A stretch of 64,000 bases of DNA from Colimorpha_A sp900556615 (GTDB taxonomy: Bacteria > Bacillota > Clostridia > Oscillospirales > CAG-272), in NCBI GenBank assembly GCA_963598415.1, contig CAVBUH010000041.1, positions 1 to 64,000 of the forward strand, in the 5' to 3' direction. Shown piece by piece: positions 61,201 through 64,000 of this stretch. Below the pieces are notes generated by a model, which was given only the letters and a program-made list of their open reading frames with translations, had not been told where the DNA came from and searched no databases. A program made the translations under genes and the position numbers. Each line of letters begins with the position of its first letter. The stretch's first letter is position 1.

Positions 61201-61354
61201 GAATTGTACGATTACGCTTCCTTCCTATGCAAAAAGGTGTTTCCGCACTAATTTTCTGGAGGATATTAAGGAGGAAATAGCGATTTCAGACGGAAATATT
61301 CATATTACGTTTAAACCGTTTGAGATAGTTACGCTTCTCATTCTGAAGAAATAG
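58250..61354 (+). CDS. GH38 alpha-mannosidase
   Basis: Cytosolic alpha-mannosidase of 1034 residues. Zinc ligands are His267 and Asp269 in GHSHMDTAWLW, the nucleophile is Asp379 in CFWLPDTFGYNA, and His575 in NQFHDILPGT completes the site. An N-terminal domain (about 1-250) and the C-terminal beta domains match bacterial GH38 proteins of this length. It starts three bases after the GH99-like gene and has no signal peptide, so imported manno-oligosaccharides are the likely substrate. Confidence 0.95.
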   Translation: MVFEKYAERLYKKVAEFPQRYARYMFNRVGTLENPVYLETKEHLRNVPEAGWREMSGVHEWKGEWNNLWIKGTYTVPENLKGKKLYAISDSGAVEVLFFINGKPSGIFNSRGDEIGGLHSNRLITLSAVPGECFELAFECYAGHFFAGDQPFDRYGQIGEQYDPLEDFRRRYTGTDICVIDESVKGFIYDLKTVLQLAKLPESDMMRARAMNALTEVFKVVSQYPADMDESDIRESVAAGREYMKEVLGIGGNDGTRGKVGVIGHSHMDTAWLWPVSETIRKCARTFSNALALMEEYPEYKFIQSSVLHIEWMRKYYPDIFKEMKKRISEGRYEPNGAVWVECDCNLPSGEMMARQFIHGQLYTRKYFNYTADCFWLPDTFGYNAAIPQIMLQSEVKYFCTTKISWNDLNTFPYDTFIWEGQDGSRVLTHYNLTHCFPDVETTVRAVKEIKDKQVCEKKLLAFGYGDGGGGPTWGMLEDSRRVRELAGIPEQYYTTVSEFMSSIEKESVYLPVYSGELYLELHRGTLTQMHDIKRNNRKAEYAIRNMEYFNVISGESKNVRSEEILKALLQNQFHDILPGTCITPVNENTKKETAKIILDAESETEKYLNKLTDGSENCITVFNTLPFARNDNVKIENLKGIGYTCQQYADICGRNIAIIGGFEIPAFGYTEIKLSDQKNEAVSPFIYTGNTLKTPFLNVEFDDNGFIVSLVLRGCNREVRNKKGNPLNTFYIGEDIPRIYDNWDIDSDQYLKMQPCGELIERNVASDGAAEFVIRSKYRISDKTELIQDMIFSAYSARIDFHTVVDWNDVHRLLKVGFDCDINSSFIKNEIQFGSIDRPTTKNNCYEAAKYEVCNHKWSDMSESRFGVALLNDCKYGISAEGSDMRLSLLRGGIRPDVTGDRGKHEFTYSLLPHDGAFGAETVIYPAYMLNMPYVIAKGKIVEPIQAPALVSQTNIICETVKPAELIENAYVLRLYESERCKTNCTITLPSYAKRCFRTNFLEDIKEEIAISDGNIHITFKPFEIVTLLILKK

Positions 61355-61468
61355 GCAGGTGTTTGCTTCGAACGGAAAACTTAAATTTGTGTGTTTAAGT
61401 AGTATAAAGTTTATTCCATCTGCCATGAGGGTGGATAAAAATATATATATTATAAAAGGAGAATCATC

Positions 61469-62332
61469 ATGAAAAAAATCGCGTTTTCCCTTATACTCGT
61501 TATTGTCGTAACGGCAATATTCTCGGTAAATGTATTTGCCGCAGATGAGTATGTAATTACTTTCAACAGCGTGGAGGAATATCCTGATATTCTACATGTG
61601 GATTCAATGGAAGTGGCTATTGAAGAAGATGCACTGAAGCTCACCCTTACCGGTGAAACGCATCCCCTGTTCTGGTTCGGACTCGGAGCAGAGAACACAA
61701 AATGTGAAACTCCCCTTAACGCATCCGAATACAAGTATATGAAGATCAGATATAATTCAGCTGCCGAGGACGATGTGCTCAGACTCTTTTATGCTACCTA
61801 TACCGATCTTAACAACAATCCCGGTCCTGCGTTCACGGCTGAAAATATGATTGACCTTGATATAAAGCACGGTGCCGGATGGCAGTCGTTGATTTTCGAT
61901 ATGAGTACTCTTGCAAATTGGAAAGACTACATAAGCGCGCTGAGATTTGATATTGATCCTATCATGGACGGTGCCGGTCTGACGGCTGATTCTGCCGGTG
62001 ATGAATTTTTGGTTTCCTATATTGCGTTTTTCAAAACAGAAGCAGACGCAAAGGCATACAAATCCGAGCTTGATCCGGAGGAACCGATTACTACGGAACC
62101 GGTTACGGAATCGAATCAAGACACCACGGACGCCGCAACCGATAAACCTGTTGAGAGTAAGGAAGATTCTTCTGCAAATAATACCGATAAAGTTAGCGAT
62201 ACCGCTTCCGCTACCGAAAAGCCGGAAGAGAAAGGCGGTAATACCGGCTTATATATCGGAATTGGAATTGCTATTGTTGTAATTGCGGCGATTGTAGCAG
62301 TCCTTGTTGTTAAAAATAAAAAAAGTAAATAA
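61469..62332 (+). CDS. Secreted, membrane-anchored protein of unknown function (paralogue 1)
   Basis: Signal peptide (MKKIAFSLILVIVVTAIFS..., cleaved near VFAADE), a beta-rich domain of about 160 residues, a Glu/Thr/Asp-rich linker, a C-terminal membrane helix (NTGLYIGIGIAIVVIAAIVA) and a KNKKSK tail. The domain shares YKYMKIRYNS, DLNNNPGPAF and YIAFFKTEADAKAY with the next gene. ATG 61469 has AAAAGGAG upstream. The layout (signal, domain, linker, anchor) suggests a surface glycan-binding protein, given the glycosidase neighbours; that is an inference. Confidence 0.8.
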   Translation: MKKIAFSLILVIVVTAIFSVNVFAADEYVITFNSVEEYPDILHVDSMEVAIEEDALKLTLTGETHPLFWFGLGAENTKCETPLNASEYKYMKIRYNSAAEDDVLRLFYATYTDLNNNPGPAFTAENMIDLDIKHGAGWQSLIFDMSTLANWKDYISALRFDIDPIMDGAGLTADSAGDEFLVSYIAFFKTEADAKAYKSELDPEEPITTEPVTESNQDTTDAATDKPVESKEDSSANNTDKVSDTASATEKPEEKGGNTGLYIGIGIAIVVIAAIVAVLVVKNKKSK

Positions 62333-62376
62333 AAAACTATTTGCTGATGCAATAAAATAATATATTAAGGAGAAAT

Positions 62377-63144
62377 ATGACAATGAAAAAAATATTATCA
62401 ACTGTTGCGGTCGTTCTGGCGGCTGTAATGCTTCTGTCCGTTTCCGTATTTGCCGGAGACGAGTTTGTTCTCAGATTTAAGGATTGTAAGAATAGTGAAG
62501 AAGACGGAACTACAGTTTTTCCTCATGGAGGTTCTGTTGTCTCCGGAGAAGATGCACTTGTGTTTACAGTTGATCCGGCCGTAGAGAATCATCTTCATTT
62601 CTATATCATGACCGGAAAAGCCGCATTATTTGCGAATGTAGTCCGTCCGTATACGGAGGATACCGTCAGCGCAAGCGATTATAAATACATGAAGATTAAA
62701 TATAAATCCGAATGTGACAATGATAAGCTCACGCTGTTTTATGTGAACTATACCGATCTGAATGCACATCCCGGTCCTGCCTTTGACGGTAATTATATGG
62801 TCGAGCTTCCGATAACGGCTGACAATGCATGGCACAGCACGGTTTATGACATGGGAACTCTTTGCGGAGATAAGTGGCAGAATTATATCGGAGCTCTCCG
62901 TTTTGATATGAATACCGCTGAATACGCACATGATGAGGCTAATAAGGGTAAGACCTTCTCGATAGAATATATCGCCTTCTTTAAGACACAGGCGGAGGCA
63001 GACGCTTATACAGGTGAAACCGCGAATCCGAATCCGGATCCGAATCCCGGAACTTCCGATTTTGTTGTAACAGCCGTAACGACAGTGGTTGTTGCCGCTG
63101 CAGCAGTAATTGTGTTGGAAAAAAGAAGATATACCGGTAAATAA
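62377..63144 (+). CDS. Secreted, membrane-anchored protein of unknown function (paralogue 2)
   Basis: Signal peptide (VVLAAVMLLSVSVFAGDE), a domain homologous to paralogue 1 (YKYMKIKYKS, DLNAHPGPAF, ALRFDMNTAE, YIAFFKTQAEADAY), a short Asn/Pro linker and a C-terminal helix ending KRRYTGK. 44 bases after paralogue 1, with AAGGAG before ATG 62377, so they are probably translated from one mRNA. The pair looks like a recent tandem duplication that diverged. Function unknown. Confidence 0.8.
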   Translation: MTMKKILSTVAVVLAAVMLLSVSVFAGDEFVLRFKDCKNSEEDGTTVFPHGGSVVSGEDALVFTVDPAVENHLHFYIMTGKAALFANVVRPYTEDTVSASDYKYMKIKYKSECDNDKLTLFYVNYTDLNAHPGPAFDGNYMVELPITADNAWHSTVYDMGTLCGDKWQNYIGALRFDMNTAEYAHDEANKGKTFSIEYIAFFKTQAEADAYTGETANPNPDPNPGTSDFVVTAVTTVVVAAAAVIVLEKRRYTGK

Positions 63145-63186
63145 ATTTACCGAAATTGCATCAGCTTAGTACTTTTGGTAAAGAAA

Positions 63187-63224
63187 CGCGGCTCTGTACA
63201 TGATAATTATGTACAGCAGCCGCG
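63187..63224 (+). terminator. Hairpin after paralogue 2, possible terminator
   Basis: CGCGGCtCTGTACAT (63187-63201) pairs with ATGTACAGcaGCCGCG (63209-63224) with a small bulge. The T run after it is weak, so it may only reduce read-through into the next gene. The following 270 bases to 63505 contain no gene. Confidence 0.6.
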
Positions 63225-63505
63225 GCAAATCTTGTTTTGCGATTTGGAGCCGTACAAACAGGAAGCGAATATTAACCGATACATATTGCGCGGATAAAAA
63301 CAGCTATCAGAATACAGCACCTTGAATAAGAAGTTAGCTGTAAGAAATAGGAAAAGATTATTATAATTCGAAAATAGTAATTTTTTCGCAATTTTGAAGG
63401 TGGAGCTTATAGCGTGAAAAAGATATGTTTAGCTTGTATGGGAGCGCAGCTGTTTCACGCCGAAACAATTTGTGTCGCTGCTTGGGAGGCGGAATGGAGA
63501 TTAAA

Positions 63506-64000
63506 ATGAAAAAGATTATGTTGTGTTTGTTGGCGAGTGTGATTTTGTTTTCGGCGGCAGCCTGTACGACGTCGAAAACTCCCGATTCATCCGACACGGG
63601 AAGCGTAGCATCTTCCGAAAAAGATCCCTCGAATATCGGGTTACTTGAATATGCAGGATTACCGTCAGATTTGGATTATGAGGGATATAAATTTACTTTT
63701 TTAGTTCGCGATTATGAGAGATGGCTTTCGGATTTGTTTGCTGAGTCCTCGGATGAAAACAGAGTAGATGAGGCTGTTTATAAAAGAAACAGTCTTGTGG
63801 CGGAAGAATTAAAGATAGAAATCGCTTGTGAAAAGAGTTCAAATTGGAATTATGAAACCGATGCCATGGATGTAATTTCGTCCGGTGAAGATATATATGA
63901 CGTCGTGGTTCCGCATGCACGCGCGGCTTTTGTATATGCCAATGCGGGACTGTTTCTTGATTGGAATAAAGATCTGGAATATGTTGATCTGACGCGCGAA
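63506..64000 (+). CDS. Extracellular solute-binding lipoprotein (truncated by window end)
   Basis: Open to the end of the window, 165 codons seen. Signal peptide MKKIMLCLLASVILFSAAAC with lipobox SAAAC, then a Ser/Asp-rich linker. The mature part (YKFTFLVRDYERWLSDLFAE..., EDIYDVVVPHARAAFVYANAG) fits family 1 solute-binding proteins of carbohydrate ABC importers. ATG 63506 follows GGAG by 7 bases; an in-frame ATG at 63494 with GGAGG is also possible. It probably pairs with permeases beyond the window and with the shared ATPase at 49979-51109. Confidence 0.85.
   Translation, partial: MKKIMLCLLASVILFSAAACTTSKTPDSSDTGSVASSEKDPSNIGLLEYAGLPSDLDYEGYKFTFLVRDYERWLSDLFAESSDENRVDEAVYKRNSLVAEELKIEIACEKSSNWNYETDAMDVISSGEDIYDVVVPHARAAFVYANAGLFLDWNKDLEYVDLTRE

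Noticed and set aside
1..64000. CRISPR arrays, tRNA or rRNA genes, phage genes
   Set aside because: No regularly spaced direct repeats, no cloverleaf or rRNA-like sequence, and no phage structural or cas genes were seen in either strand; the repeats present are dispersed and inverted-end type.

Overview
The window reads as chromosomal DNA of an anaerobic Firmicute (Bacillota, class Clostridia), probably an uncultured gut or rumen-type lineage. Evidence is the strong Shine-Dalgarno sites, sigma-A-like promoters with 17-bp spacers, the PrpC/PrkC(PASTA)/RlmN neighbourhood, HslO, RsgA, Tex, a Ktr potassium system, and many carbohydrate-active genes with MFS, ABC and PTS transporters. No rRNA, tRNA, CRISPR array, prophage or intact IS was seen. 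The genus cannot be fixed from the sequence alone.

Layout. 1-8060: carbohydrate genes (SGNH esterase, RpiB-type isomerase, an unassigned glycosidase-like protein, then a GH78 alpha-L-rhamnosidase with an MFS carrier), separated by a decayed IS region that holds a dispersed repeat. 8441-18095 (minus): an arginine/carbamoyl-phosphate operon argC-argJ-argB-argD-carA-carB, in which carB is fused in frame to dapF. It has a near-consensus promoter and an ARG-box-like operator. 18217-25698 (minus): ktrA, ktrB, prkC, prpC, rlmN and a DUF362 ferredoxin-like protein. 25814-32922 (plus): a candidate small RNA, a transglutaminase-like surface protein, and a Dlt-like operon (adenylating enzyme, carrier protein, MBOAT, SGNH partner, lipoprotein). 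33328-38289: a PocR/AraC regulator, a sugar nucleotidyltransferase plus NahK-like anomeric kinase, and an FAD-dependent oxidoreductase.

38529-54602: a thioesterase gene broken by a 396-bp hairpin-rich MITE, a K+/H+ antiporter, a LacI regulator, a membrane protein, an Xer-type recombinase, hslO, an acyl-CoA synthetase/ACP/NERD cluster, a sugar ABC ATPase, tex and rsgA. 54723-64000: a PTS IIC protein, a long non-coding stretch, then a mannan/glycan operon (GH99-like and GH38 alpha-mannosidase), two paralogous secreted membrane-anchored proteins, and the start of a solute-binding lipoprotein that runs off the end.

The most unusual observations are the CarB-DapF fusion; the MITE with terminal inverted repeats and a 6-bp target duplication inside the thioesterase gene, with a partial second copy about 35 kb away; and a second family of about 180-bp intergenic repeats present in five diverged copies plus one terminal-repeat-only copy.
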